Of a DNA stretch of 64,000 bases, positions 1 through 11,793 are shown one piece after another (positions within the stretch are counted from its first letter, which is position 1; every line of letters starts with the position of its first letter). The DNA lies in the NCBI GenBank assembly GCA_030280995.1, contig JASXTE010000008.1:10746212-10810211 (forward strand), written 5' to 3'. Made by a program: the position numbers and the translations under genes. Origin of the DNA: Hemileia vastatrix (Eukaryota > Basidiomycota > Pucciniomycetes > Pucciniales > Zaghouaniaceae). The notes below the pieces were generated by a model. The model made no database searches, was not told the origin of the DNA, and worked only from the letters and a program-made list of their open reading frames with translations.

Positions 1-2190
1 TTTCTAGAGGTATTGCATCATTTAGGAAAATAATATCTTGTTCTAATAAATATATCTCATTTTCATCATTACTTTAAGAAATGTTACTTTTACAATCCTC
101 ACAAGATTCCTCCTTTTCATCTTCATGATTACCTGATTCATAATCTTGTGAGTTTTCAATAAAAATTATTCTTTTCTTACAAGTATGACCTTTAGCTCAA
201 GGCTCATTACATTTGTAGCAAGTGTTACTTTCTTGTCTCTTAGGGACAAGGGGAGCTGAAGGATTTTTATTCTCCACTGAAAACCTATTTGTAGTAGGTT
301 TTACTACCTCAACATTTTGCTTGTAATTATTATACCTGGCTTCATATTTGTGGTTCAATAATATTTTATTTCATATATTAATAAACCCAGAAGTTTCTCT
401 GATGGTTTAAGTTCTAGATACAATAATGTCTCTGACCGAAATAGGCAATTTGTATATTATTATTTCTTTCCACTCATCACAATCCATTTTTGTATCCATG
501 GCTTTCATGATTTTTATTAAATTCATTTAAAATACCATAGGTTTATCCCCAGAATTTGGATTATATCTGGCTTTCTCATACAAAATTTTTTGAGTGATTC
601 TAGATTTTGGGCCACCAAATTACCTATCAATTAGTGCATTCCATTCCTCCCAGGAGTAGTTAATTCCCTCACTTAATACAGATCCAAACCATAATAAGTT
701 CACATCTGTAAATTAAGATATCAATTTTTATGTAATATCTTCATAAGGTAAATTGTATGAAAGTTTTAAGTTATCAATTCTCTGAATGAATTGTTGCCAA
801 TCAGACTTTGAATCCCTGTCAAAAGAAGGGTACTGATCTAACTTAGGCCAGTTCATTTGGTTAGTTTTTGATTCCATAACCTGAGGAATATTAAGTAATT
901 CACTTACTTTGGAAAGATGATCATTTATTTCATCTTTTACTGAGTTTATATTCTCAGAGCCCGTGACACTATGTTCATGTTGAATCATTAGTTTATCATC
1001 TGAATGTTTCATATATACTGGTATTCTTTCCACATAGGATGTGTTGTCCTTTACTTTATCAGTATTTTTCAAAATTTTAGCTACTCCAATTTAAATTCTT
1101 TGGAACCGATTCTTTATTACAGGCATATGCTTTAATGCATCATTCACATTTAAAAAAGATACTATTACATGTCCCTTTATGGTAGCCATAACATTCTTAG
1201 AATTTTCTAATTTATCTTGTAAATTATTAACCTCAGAGGTTAATCTTTTATTTTCAATTATTAATTCATTATTTGACATTTTAATGTTTTTTAATCTATT
1301 TCCTGTGGTACTCAATGATTGTGTAAGGTTTAATAATAAAATTTCTATATTATTGTTTGACTCTTTAGATAATTCTTCCAATTTTTCAATCCTTAATAAA
1401 AATTTGCTATTGATTTTTGATTCCATTGGATTTTCTTTCAAAAAATATTCAATTTTTTTCGTGTCAAACTCAGAAGACTCCTCATCAGGCTCAAGATTTA
1501 CTTCATTTGGTTCCATTGTAATATGACTAGTATTATCCTGGTGATTGATGAAACTATGTGCATTGTCATCATGTAAAGAAAAATTTAAAAGCTGTTTTCA
1601 AATGAATAATCTTTTAAATCTTTATCAATTATATCCAATAAATTTCTATCAATCTTATTACCTATGAGTAATTTATTGTCAGTGTCATATAATTGGTCAG
1701 GAGAAGATGGATGAATTACCAAGGTCTTATTCCGTTTCCCCTGCCTCTTCTTGATTTTCCCCTGTAAGGGTGACTGCATGCTCCCTGCTGTGGAGAGTTG
1801 TTGTAATTTTAGGAATAATAGTCCCACTTCCATTTGCTGACTTTTATCTTTTGATCCTCTTTTTGGGATGGAGGTGTTTCTGTTGCCACTGTGGAATTAT
1901 TTCATACAACAGTTGTTGGTTGAGCCTTTATTCCCACTAGAGCTTGGTTGACTTTTATAGAACCCTGTGCAGCTCTTTTCTACAGATTTTTTATCTGGTG
2001 TACTATTTTTTTGACTCTTATAGTTAGGGCTTTTAAAAGCATGGATAAGGAAGTGAATTTGTTCTTGCAAAGTGTTTTTTGTTTTCTTTAGTGATACTTG
2101 TTTAAAAAGTCTTTCCCTTTCCTCCAGAGACATCTGTGGAGTGTTGTTGTTGGTGGGAGAATCCTGGCCCTCCATTGGGACTTCCTGTAA
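1..2190 (-). pseudogene. gag: Decayed chromovirus gag, truncated by window edge
   Basis: This is the nucleocapsid/capsid polyprotein region of a Ty3/Gypsy element, read on the minus strand, with pol expected left of position 1. Near 179-220 a zinc knuckle reads C-Y-K-C-N-E-P-stop-A-K-G-H-T-C, the C-x2-C-x7-H-x-C form also present in element E at about 55200. The stop is TGA at 197-199 where E has Trp, so one G-to-A change explains it. Upstream pieces include a coiled-coil-like acidic segment (1091-1516) and an N-terminal segment starting at about 2175 (MEGQDSPTNN). The frame is broken several times. Context and the shared zinc-knuckle form suggest it is a diverged relative of E and C. No LTR could be placed with confidence to its right. 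Confidence 0.6.
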
Positions 2191-4369
2191 CAGGTCTTTC
2201 AGCTATAGGTATTAAGTTATAAGTTTTTGCTTTACTACTCACAATGTTGTTGTTTTTGTCACACATTTTTACATGGAGTTTAAATCAAAAATTGAAATAT
2301 GAGATATTTAAATTACAAAAAAGAGTTTTATCAGTGTTAATTAATATTACTGAGGACAATTTTTATTTCTTACTTGTAGGTATTAAGTGAATTTATAAGT
2401 TCCAAAAGTCAAATATGCTTTTATGTGGTCACCTGATATAACTGGTCTACAATATGTAGCTGTATTTTTATACATAAAAAAGAAAATTCACCAGTAATAT
2501 TCTTTTTAAATATATAAAGATTTTTAAAAACCAATAAAAAGGGATTAAAACTCCTGTTTAAAAAAAATTAATCAGTTTTTATTATCTGGTTTATTATCTT
2601 TAAAAATCATAAAATTAATTGGTCTATTGACAGGCTCCCACTAAGAACAATTTTTATGTTAATTTAGTAGTAAAGTTGATGATTCAATATCACAACTTTA
2701 TTATATAACAAGTGTTGTTTTTCTGAAATCACTATATAAGTGACCTCAAACTGTTTTAATTATACAAATTTTTCTATAGGGACTTTATTTACTTGTAGCC
2801 ACTTTTTGAATTTTTACTTACTGGAAGATAACCAACAGAATTCTTGAGGAAAGGTCTCCAACTTTCAGGCTGATATCAAGTAAAAAGACATGAGATAGCT
2901 TCAATAGTCAATTTTCTAGAAGATTTTCATGGTCCTATATGAAAATTTTAGTACAAATTCAATAAGTATTAAAATATTACTCAATATAAATGTCTCAGTA
3001 ATTTTAATCTCACAAATTATAAATGGGTTAAAATATTATAGTTGGTAGAAAAATAGATGTAAAAATTCAGATATTATTCAATGACCTTAAAAGTACTATT
3101 GATATTTATTGTAATTGTATTGGTTATATATTTGATTCTAATGATAAAGAATGTAGAAAACAAGAACAAAAACCCCCTCCTTTTATACTCAATAATTCCT
3201 CCAATGAACCCCCTTAATTTACCAGCCCTATACATGGTTAATGATTCCTCATTCTAGCTAATAATCCTGTAAAACAACATAAAGAGTGATAAATAGCATA
3301 ATTAGAATGATATCACCTGTCAAAATTATGTATCAATAGGGATAATCCATCAAAAATAAAGAATAAGCAAAAAAAAGAGTGTATGCATGTAATACCTTTA
3401 AATAAAAGACTAAAAAGAGAAATAATAACACTAACTATTAAACAATTTTAAGGGGGATCAACTGTATAAATGATGGGGCCAATTATAACAATATACCACG
3501 TGAAATCCCCATCCAAAAATAACCAATATTGACCGAGAAACCAGTGAAAAATACAAAAAAGGGTGTGACTACATGAAGTCCTTTTCATGTGCTTGCACAG
3601 GTAAATCCTTGCCTAATTTAGGAGAATTTAAGCCTGGTAGTGAATTAAAGGCACCAGGCTTGAGGTTATTAATGAAATTAGTGCATATAACAAGGTCAAT
3701 GTGCCTATAATTAAATTAGGACACTAAATAAGCACCTGTCCCCTATTTTTGTGTGTTTCCCCACATTGGGTGCAGAATGTGGGGCAAATATAGTGTGAAA
3801 AAGCTAAATTTTCTAAAAATGAAGCTATTTTTACATAAAAAATTCAGGCAGTATGTGGCCAGTACACAGAAGCCATTTCTGGCATAAAAAACACCAAATT
3901 TGAAAAGTGTTATTTTTATCCTTTTTATTAGCCAAATATATATTCCTAATTAAGAAAAATTGATCTTTCAAAGCTCATTTTTAATATTATTAAGTTTATA
4001 GCACATATATTTAACTTTTAAGTGATTTAAAGTGCATTTCTTGTTTTTCACATAAAGCAATGAAAACAACAGCTTTAAGTCTACTTAAAAATTATGTAGC
4101 CTTATTTTTAAGATTCTTAATATTACCCTAGCATATTCAAACTTAATATTAAGTAAATAAGACTTATAAAAGTTTGATATATGCATGTATATAATGTGTT
4201 ATAATGGCATATATTGTATTTTATCATATTTTTTACTAATGTATACAACTTGTGTCCTTTTATTTATTGTTCCCATGTATAATCCATTTGTTTAACATAA
4301 TTAATATGTACTTTTCACTCAGTCCTGGGGATATACAGGCTGACAAATATAGCCACTACTTTTTATATA
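2191..4369. other. AT-rich stretch without a recognisable gene
   Basis: No open frame of interest and no clear repeat boundaries. It should contain the 5' leader, and perhaps the LTR, of the gag to its left. At 3757-3775 the plus strand reads CCCCACATTGGGTGCA, which resembles the tRNA-Lys primer-binding site of element A (CCCCACGTTGGGCGCCA) after CpG decay. That stretch also forms a 9-bp inverted repeat, CCCCACATT with AATGTGGGG. Confidence 0.4.
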
Positions 4370-6494
4370 TCTATTCCATCTTTTATCCAACACAATACAT
4401 CCTATTTCCCCTTTAAACCATTTTTAAAACTTGCAGAAAAATTTGATAAGGATAGGAGACATATAGAGAAGCTTAAAATTTAGTGAATTTCCATTAAAAT
4501 ATAAACAAATTTAGTTTTGAGAATCCACTTGAATTATCTCCAAGTGAGCTGACCTACTGAAATCCAGGATCTCTTCTTGGGAGAGATTGCAACATTAGAG
4601 CAATCATCCATTACTATCCCAAAATTTGGGGGACTACAAACTTATTATTTTTAACTAATTCACCAAGAGGCTGACCTTTTTATTTACCTCTTCTTGGTGC
4701 ACACAAAACACTGGCACATTGTGGTAAGATGAGTCTTGGTTTCCCAACAATCATCTCCTGGGGGTGAAAACCTCATATCATCACCAGTAATCTCCAAAAT
4801 AATTACCATAACTTACTGATATCCTATGCTAGCTTTAAAATCAATTAAAAATGGCCCATAAAGAGCCATTTTAAATGGACCTCTGACTACATAAAAGTTC
4901 ATAATATCTACTGATCCACCAACACATAACTTGTAATTCTCTTCCCTTCACATAAGTTCAGTAGAATGTCTACTAATTCCTCTTAAGTTACCACCAGTAC
5001 CAGTTTTAATTGGAAATCCCATTAAAGTTGATTACTCCAACAAAAATAAATTAATTTGAGACCCAGAACCCACCAGGGCCTTCAACTTTTTACCATTTAA
5101 AGTTATCATCAAATCTTAAAGGAGCAGAAAAATGGGCTTCCACCTCCTCTTCAAACTTCTACACATTTTTACAGATATATTTCATTTCTTCTACTAATAC
5201 CCATCTCCTTCTCAGATGCTTCATTCTCTTTTCTGAAAGGGAAGGACTAATCATAAATAATTCCCTCAAAGATAGAGGAATCTGGAGTCGACTCACCCCA
5301 CCTAAAACCAAATAAATAGAATACTCTTGAACAGCTGCTACTGGCCTTTCTTATTGAAATTTTTTTTAAAACCTTGACCCTGGGAACCTCTTAAGGATCC
5401 ACATTGCCATCTTCACCCCCCATAATAACATATTCATCTCCAATAACCCTAGATCCATCACCAGCTTCTTTCACTATTCCACAAAAATAAATGGTCTTCC
5501 TTACCCCTTCCATAGGAGCAGGACCACTAAAACTTGGACTGGGGAGTGATTCTAAAGGTTCATCAATCTCAGAATCTGATTCATCTTCTTCAGGCATAGG
5601 CTCATCATTTAAATCAAACTTTCCAAAACTGTGAGGCCCCATATCTTTCATCCCCTTCAGAATCTTATATATTTTGTCCTTGGAGTAAGGTTTCTTTTCC
5701 ATCTTCTTTCTTTCTTCCTTGTCTGGGTTTTCCCTTAATTGGATTTGAATTCTACTTTATGCTTTAGTAGCAGCATCCACATCATATTCCGCAATCATAC
5801 AATTTCCATCTACCCTAGAAACTTTTCCCAGCTCTAGTCCACCATAAGAGGTAGTAAAAGTGGCCTTAATTAACTACTTTCCTTTTTTTATCAAATTTTC
5901 CTGCTTCATTACCACCATTCTTTTTACCACCTTAACCACCATCATATTCATCACCATTTAAGTCTTCAAATCTAGCCCTTTTTTCAGCCATAATATTCCT
6001 TTTAACCAAATCCAAAAGAGCTTTTCCATCACTGGGTTTGATGAAAGATACATCTGGAAATTTATAAAGCTTGCCATCAAATTTGACTCTACAAGCTTTC
6101 AAGTCATTATCCAAAAAAAAAATCTCCAGCCCTGTTCCCCCTCCTATTAAAATAGGAGCACACACTAGGATTAACAAAACCTCATCTAAAGCTAAATCCA
6201 CCATTACCATTCTCATTACTACCACCATTTATATTTCAATTCCCAGAGAATTGGTTTCCATTTCCATTAAAACCATGATTCCTCCTCTCACAACCCCTAG
6301 ATTGATAAGAATAAGAAGTAGATGATGAGGCCACAGGCATTATATTGGCCTTCTGAGTTTCTTGAACAAATATTTTGAGCTTATTAGTTAAGTCAGCCAA
6401 GTAATCAGACATCTTGATGTCCACCTTCCCCTCAACCTTAGCAGAAGGCTGACCAATCTGAGCCTTCTTTGCCTCTTGAGCTTTGAACATAATA
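4370..6494 (-). pseudogene. Decayed gag-protease-pol fragment related to element A
   Basis: This runs collinear with element A at about 37860-40025. Shared landmarks are the 'GAATCCACTTGAATTATCTC' stretch at about 4522, the acidic 'PMPEEDESDSEIDEPLESLPSPSFSGPAPMEGVR' region (5391-5702, seen in shortened form in A) and the 'KAQEAKKAQ' segment (6236-6544). The zinc knuckle near 6130-6165 is damaged, with the second Cys replaced by Phe. There are many stops and frameshifts. Several differences from A are CpG to TpG or CpA. The fragment ends abruptly at 6494, where the terminal repeat of Harbinger-like element M begins, so M inserted into this older Gypsy copy. None of the A-type hairpin modules is evident in it. 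Confidence 0.75.
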
Positions 6495-6512
6495 GGGGGT
6501 GTCAGTTCTTGA

Positions 6513-6541
6513 AAATCTGCACTTAACTTAAGTGCAGATTT
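6513..6541. repeat. Terminal hairpin of element M
   Basis: A perfect inverted repeat: AAATCTGCACTTAA, one base (C), then TTAAGTGCAGATTT. It lies 18 bases inside the terminal repeat. Decayed versions sit at both ends of K (19830-19872 and 23825-23850). Confidence 0.85.
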
Positions 6542-6832
6542 CAACCCAAATAAGCACTTACAAACCAGAACTTACATTTTGAAAATAAGTCACTTATTTC
6601 ACAAATGGGTGTCAGTTCTGACCTCAAATCAGCACTTTTTTTGTGATTTTTTTTCACAACCACATTTTGGCCACATCATCCCTGTCACATGTGAAACACT
6701 TATCTCCATCCCCTCCTCCATCCTCACTGATATTTGAAACATTTTATTGCAACATTTTAACTAGGCATGTTTTTTCCCTTTTTTTTTTAACCTCTTTGTT
6801 AATCTCTTTTCTTGTAACATACCAGTTTCATA

Positions 6833-8190
6833 ATGCCTCCCCAAAAATACAACACTCAAAAGGCATCTCAAAAAAATTGTTCATCAAAAATGTCTCCTCG
6901 TAATGCTAGCCCCTCACCTGAGAAACCAAAGTCTGGACAGCTAAAAAAGGAAGATTATCTTTTCATAATAAACTTCCTCAAAGTAAAATCAAATTATGGT
7001 GCATGTTTTGGATGTGAGAAGTCCACCAGCATTTGACATTCACCTTCATAAAAGGAAAATGGCTTCTTGTTAATGGTAAATGAAGTAAAGAAACAAACAA
7101 AAGGGAGAATAAACACCACTTCTAAGCAAATGAAGGGAGAGGTTCAAAATGTATCTATCAAAATATAAAATGGCTCATTTTTCTTCCACTTCCACTGGAT
7201 TTGGTGTCAATGATGAGGATTTAGAGATTAAAATTACTAAATTTTCCAAAAAACTCAAGGTCATTTGTCCTTACTATGAGGAAATAGATATTCTTTTTGG
7301 TTCCCAAGTTGATGTCAACCCTTTGTTTCTACATGATACTACTATGGATTTACCCTCTGGATCCAAAACTTCCTATAATCCTCCTGAAACACCTTTACTT
7401 TAAGGAGATCAATCCCCTGAAGCCTCCCACCATAGTTAAGCCAAAGATGATCCTGAATATCAAGCAGAAAAATTATTTCAGAGCAGATCTGATTCCTCAG
7501 AGCCACAATTATTTGATGTATTTTTCCTTTTTCTTTTTGTTAAATTATTCTCTAAATTTCTCATTCTTTCTTTTCTAGTCTCCTCCTACTCCTACTCAAA
7601 CTCAAATTCTAAAAAAGATTATCAATCCCACAAATGAGAATCACGCTTTGGAAGCTGCTTTAGATGAAATTTCTGAGCCCTCTAGCTCAAATTCAAAACT
7701 AAAGCATTGAGCCTCAACATCAATGAAGTTTAACCATCTTTTAAAATGTAGTAATACTTCATCCAGCTCTTTGGCTTCCCTTGATGATTATTTTGAGAAA
7801 ACAGATATAAGTAAGAATAAGTCAATATATATCTTATTCAATAAATTATTTTTTTCATTTCTCTTTTTTTAGAAAAATCCTGTATTGCAAAAAATTCCCT
7901 TAACTTTTAGAAGATGAAGTTTAATAATATGCTAATTAAAGATCAAAGGGCCTTAAATTTGGAGGAATTTTTTTTTTCTTCAATCTAATTTTGAAAAGGC
8001 CACATTTGAGGCAGAGGAGATTGAAAGAGTTTATCTTTGCTAAGAGAAATCAATAGACTGTGAATTTCAAAGAGAAATGGCAAGTTTTCAATTGTAAAAG
8101 CAAGAAAGATTAAAAAAAGAATTTATTATGGAATGTATAAAAAATAGACAAACTTATCAGGAAATTCAAAAAATACTTGGCTTTTTTAAT
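6833..8190 (+). pseudogene. SANT/Myb-like companion protein of Harbinger element, broken
   Basis: The probable start is ATG at 6833 (MPPQKYNTQKAS). An early conserved block reads KKEDYLFIINFLKVKSNYGACFG, followed after a frame break by a MVNEVKKQTKGRI stretch (about 7068). A second block at 7149-7403 contains STSTGFGVNDEDLEIKI and YYEEIDILFGSQVDVNPL. The copies at 27040-28980 (plus) and 23230-23860 (minus) carry the same blocks. Candidate introns with GT...TTCTAG or GT...TTTTTTAG ends lie near 7517-7579 and 7809-7871. The C-terminal part (about 7910-8190) is a charged coiled-coil-like region. In PIF/Harbinger elements a Myb/SANT-like protein works with the transposase. That function is assigned by family and context, not shown here. 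Confidence 0.55.
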
Positions 8191-8282
8191 TTATTAATTT
8201 TTATTTCAGGTAATGTGACATTTTTTCACATTTATAGTCTTTTACAAATTTTTTTTGTACATTTTTTGATTATTTTTATGCC

Positions 8283-9050
8283 TGAATTGTGATTGAGTCA
8301 CATGCTGAAAAGACACAGCTTCTTTTCCATCATGTGACTTTATTTCAATTTCTGTAATTCAGATTGTCAGATAGACCTCATTAATTTCTTTCAAATTTAA
8401 TGGTGCAATGAAAAACTTTCAAGTGAGCAGAAAAGATGCTGCATCTTTTCAGCACGTGACCTGTCTTTTCTCAATACTAAATTATTTTCTTCTTCTTTTT
8501 GATTGACCATAAAAGATGCTGTCTCAAGGTGTATCTGTCTATTCTGCCTCATTAATCTCTTTCAAATTTACTGGTGCAATGCAAAACTTTCAAGTGAGCA
8601 GAAAAGACACTCCATCTTTTCAGCACATGACTTGTCCTTTATCAACACTACATTCTTTTTTTCTTCTTTTTGATTGACAATACTAGATGCTAGCTCAAGT
8701 TTCATTTGTCTATTATACCTCATTAATCTCTTTGAAATTTACTGGTGCAATGCAAAACTTTTAAGTGAGCAGAAAAGATGTGGTGTCTTTTCAGCACATG
8801 ACCTGTCTTTTCTCAACACAACTTTCTATTTTCTTCTTTTTTATTGACCATACAAGATGCCAACTCAAGGTTTATTCATCTATTATACCTCATTAATTTC
8901 TTTCAAATTTACTGGTGCTATGAAAAACTTTCAAGTGAGCAGAAAAGACACTGCCTCTTTTCAGCACATGACCTGTCTTTTCTGAATACTACATTCTTTT
9001 TTTCTTCTTTTTGATTGACCATAAAAAATGCTAACTCAGCAAGAATATAC
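8283..9050. repeat. Tandem array, about 171-bp period, 4-5 units
   Basis: The phrase TGGTGCAATG or its variants recurs at 8401, 8572, 8743 and 8913, giving periods of 171, 171 and 170 bases. Each unit contains an internal dyad (for example GCAGAAAAGATG with CATCTTTTCAGC) and a TTTTGATTGACC stretch. The array lies between the two convergent genes of element M. Confidence 0.85.
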
Positions 9051-9249
9051 TGATCTTTATCTTATAAAATTAAGGCTCTTTTGAGATTTGCATTCTTTGA
9101 AAGATGTATGAATCATGACATGATCCAGGATTGCCAGCAAAGAAAGATACAATTTTTTTTGTTGACATCACAAATAAGCTGAAAAGAAATTGAATATCTA
9201 TAGAGAAGATATAGTTGCTTCTGTTGGTATGAAAAAGAATTTAAAGAAT

Positions 9250-9908
9250 TAAAAATAAGCTACCTCTTTTTACAGTCAAAGTATTTTTTTCCACCATGAG
9301 CAGGTTTCTGACTCAAAGGAATAGTAGTACCATCAACAAAATCAATACATCCTGGGAAGCCCTCTGCTTGCATAACCTGAGATGATTCAAGTTGATCTTC
9401 TTTTGTTGGCCAGGAGAGAAGTTGAGATTCCAATGAGTTGATAGCAGTGATGCAATGTTTTGTATAAGTGTTAACAGAACCATAGCCTAAATCAAATACA
9501 TTTTCTAAATGTTTTAAGGTAGCTCCATTACCATTGGAGCCCAAATGACATATTGTGATGGCCGATTGAATTGATGGATCATGTTGTGGCTTTTTAGAAT
9601 TATTGTGAAACACAGGGTTATCCTCAAGAAGATGAAGCAATTTAAGGAAAAATTCCTGAGAAGTCCTGAAAATCTGTCTAAAACTGGGTATGGAGAGGTT
9701 TAGAAGTATTTGGATAGTGTACTAGGGGGTATGAAGTACTTGAGGCTTTATAGGAAGAAGGTAACATTTTGTGGTCATTTTAGATAAAAAAAGAAAATTT
9801 TCTTCAAGTTCAGAATCAGATTTTCAATCAGAGTCCAAGAGCACATCAAGGAGCTATCACAGTCATTTCTTGATGTAGCTTATCACAATTTGAGATTGAG
9901 GAAGGCAT
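9250..9908 (-). pseudogene. PIF/Harbinger-like DDE transposase, broken
   Basis: The likely start is ATG at 9906-9908, by alignment with the copy at 20099. The N-terminal block reads ENFLFLSKMTTKCYLLP with KPQVLHT. The central block includes DNPVFHNNSKKPQ and GYGSVNTYTKHCITAINS. The catalytic-region motif is GFPGCIDFVDGTTIPLSQKP, with the first acidic residue in FVDG. The open part is 9260-9640. The N-terminal third carries in-frame stops, and the later catalytic Asp and Glu segments are missing, so the gene is truncated and inactive. It converges on the companion gene at 6833. A full transposase of this class would be roughly 350-450 residues. Confidence 0.75.
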
Positions 9909-10003
9909 GACTCTTGTCAGTTTATGCTAGTACATAAGTATGATTTAATAGTAAATATTAATGGTCCAACTAATTATTTATAAATTATTTAGTGATTAAA
10001 CCT

Positions 10004-10044
10004 CAGGGGAAGACTAATAAAATAGTTTTATTAGTCTTCCCCTG
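10004..10044. repeat. Perfect inverted repeat, 19-bp arms, 3-nt loop
   Basis: The left arm is CAGGGGAAGACTAATAAAA (10004-10022), the loop TAG, and the right arm TTTTATTAGTCTTCCCCTG (10026-10044), with no mismatch. It lies near the expected but unseen right end of element M. Its perfection in a decayed neighbourhood suggests a recent origin or constraint. Confidence 0.9.
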
Positions 10045-11448
10045 ACCACAATGGGAAAATAGGTAAGTATGAAAATAAGTGAAGCCCCATTCTATGTAAA
10101 GTAGCTCTAAAATGTGGCTAACATTTATTGATAAGATTGATTGTGCACACAGGTCAAATATTCAGATTACTTTCTATGTACCAATTTTTGAGAAATTATG
10201 AATCAATAATTTTTATAATAACTAGAAAATCCAAGAGCAGATTAAGAAATAATTTTTAAATAAGACTTCAGTGATACTATAAATATATCTTATAAAATAA
10301 TAATTATCTAAAGAAATGAGACAGCTTAAAACATAAAACAACTAATATATTCCAATTTCCCTAGATTTAAATCAATGAAAAATCCTTTAGCCAAAATGTG
10401 ATGTGTTATTCTAAACTAAATTATGGCACTTAAAAGGTATAAATACTATTGAAGTTACTCATTTGGTGCTATTTAGTTGTTAATTTGGGTTTAAAAGAAT
10501 TTTATTACAAAGAAATTTGGTTAGTTAAAGGTGAAAATTGGTTTGTCTGAAAACACAAAAAAAAGTGATATTATTAATGTCAGGAATATTTTTATGGGTT
10601 TAAAAGTTTATGGAAATTAAATTTATTAGCTCAAAGAGCCATCTGAAATTTTTCTGAATTTTTCCTAATTTTTATAATATTTTTTATTATTACTTTTATT
10701 AATTTCATGACTTTTTGATTTTTGAACAATATTTAACATTGGAATTTTTTAGCTTAATAATTAGGGGTGGACAGGTTACAAAAAATGGTGGAAATTATTA
10801 TTCAGGTGTGTGGCTATAATAATTAATCTTTTTAGACTATGAGTCGTTTTGTGTTTTCAATTGAGTCTGGACATCCAGAAGAACTTGGTAGACATCTTGA
10901 TAAGCTTCAGAACTCATTTGGAAGATGAAATCGGGACACATGACTAGATTATGCATATCTTAGAATGAGTGGTCAAAAATTTAGAGTACAATAGAAAATG
11001 AGCCCTTAATAAGAGCCACCAATAACACATATTATCAACCATATTAATATATTATTAAATAATTAAGAGTAACACTATATATATTAACATTTTATAAAAA
11101 ATAACCAATATTTTACAAAACACATTAAAAATATATATTTTCAGGGTACTATTGGAGATTTCTTGTCCTTGGTAACTCAAAAATAAATTTTTTCATAAAA
11201 TATTAAATTCTTAATAAAATATAAATTCAATCATTTATAATAATTTTTCTCTGGTGAAACTGTTTGCTATATATCAGTTTTGATTTCTAAGAACACATAT
11301 TCTAAAGAATATTTCAAGAAAATATTCTACTGGTTAAAAATTAATTTGTATATCAATTAGATTATTCAGCCTAGTTAATTGAACACACACTTTCATTTTA
11401 AAGGGAGAGGTTTTTCTCTTGTTTATCCAACTTCCTTAGATTATTCTT
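10045..11448. other. AT-rich stretch; one small unrecognised coding-like remnant
   Basis: Mostly decayed AT-rich DNA. At 10839 a short frame begins MSRFVFSIESGHPEELGRHL and continues past two stops to about 10992, with more balanced composition than its surroundings. I do not recognise it. Confidence 0.3.
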
Positions 11449-11766
11449 TGTTAGGATTTTGTTGAGAGGTGAGGAGGAGGAGCACTATGGGTGCTATGCA
11501 TTGTGAGAGGAATAAGAGGGGATATTGAATAAGGGGGTTATATTGGGCAAGTGCTGTGGAGCACTTATCCTTAGAAAACTTATATAGTAATACAGTTACT
11601 TCTTAGTCTCACTGCTATATCAGCATAGTCAGTCCTATCTCACTGCTGGTAATCCCAACATAGTCATTCTAGTTAGTCTCACTTTTTTGTAGCATATTCA
11701 GTCCTGTCTCAGGCTAGTGTCAGCACTAATATTAGCCAAACTTTATAGGTATTAAAATTTTTTCCA
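11449..11766 (+). repeat. 5' LTR of element F
   Basis: It begins TGTTAGGATTTTGTTGAGAG and ends near TTTTTTCCA. The following TTAATTGGTGCACTACTG would be the primer-binding region, but I could not assign a tRNA. Confidence 0.75.
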
Positions 11767-11793
11767 ATCTTAATTGGTGCACTACTGAAGAAC

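Larger units (their letters stand above)
6495..10200. mobile_element. PIF/Harbinger-like element M
   Basis: The left terminus starts GGGGGTGTCAGTTCTTGAAA at 6495, inside the gag fragment. Element K has the same terminus (GGGGGTGTCAGTTCTGTAAA at 19811). Gene order is a companion SANT/Myb-like pseudogene (plus), a 171-bp tandem array, then a DDE transposase pseudogene (minus). This convergent two-gene layout is typical of PIF/Harbinger elements and mirrors K and N/L in this window. I could not find the right terminus. The end coordinate is an estimate from the 5'-leader length in K. Confidence 0.6.

Noticed and set aside
1179..1526. Plus-strand open frame opposite the gag coiled coil
   Set aside because: It is antisense to a recognised gag segment, with hydrophobic composition from AT bias.
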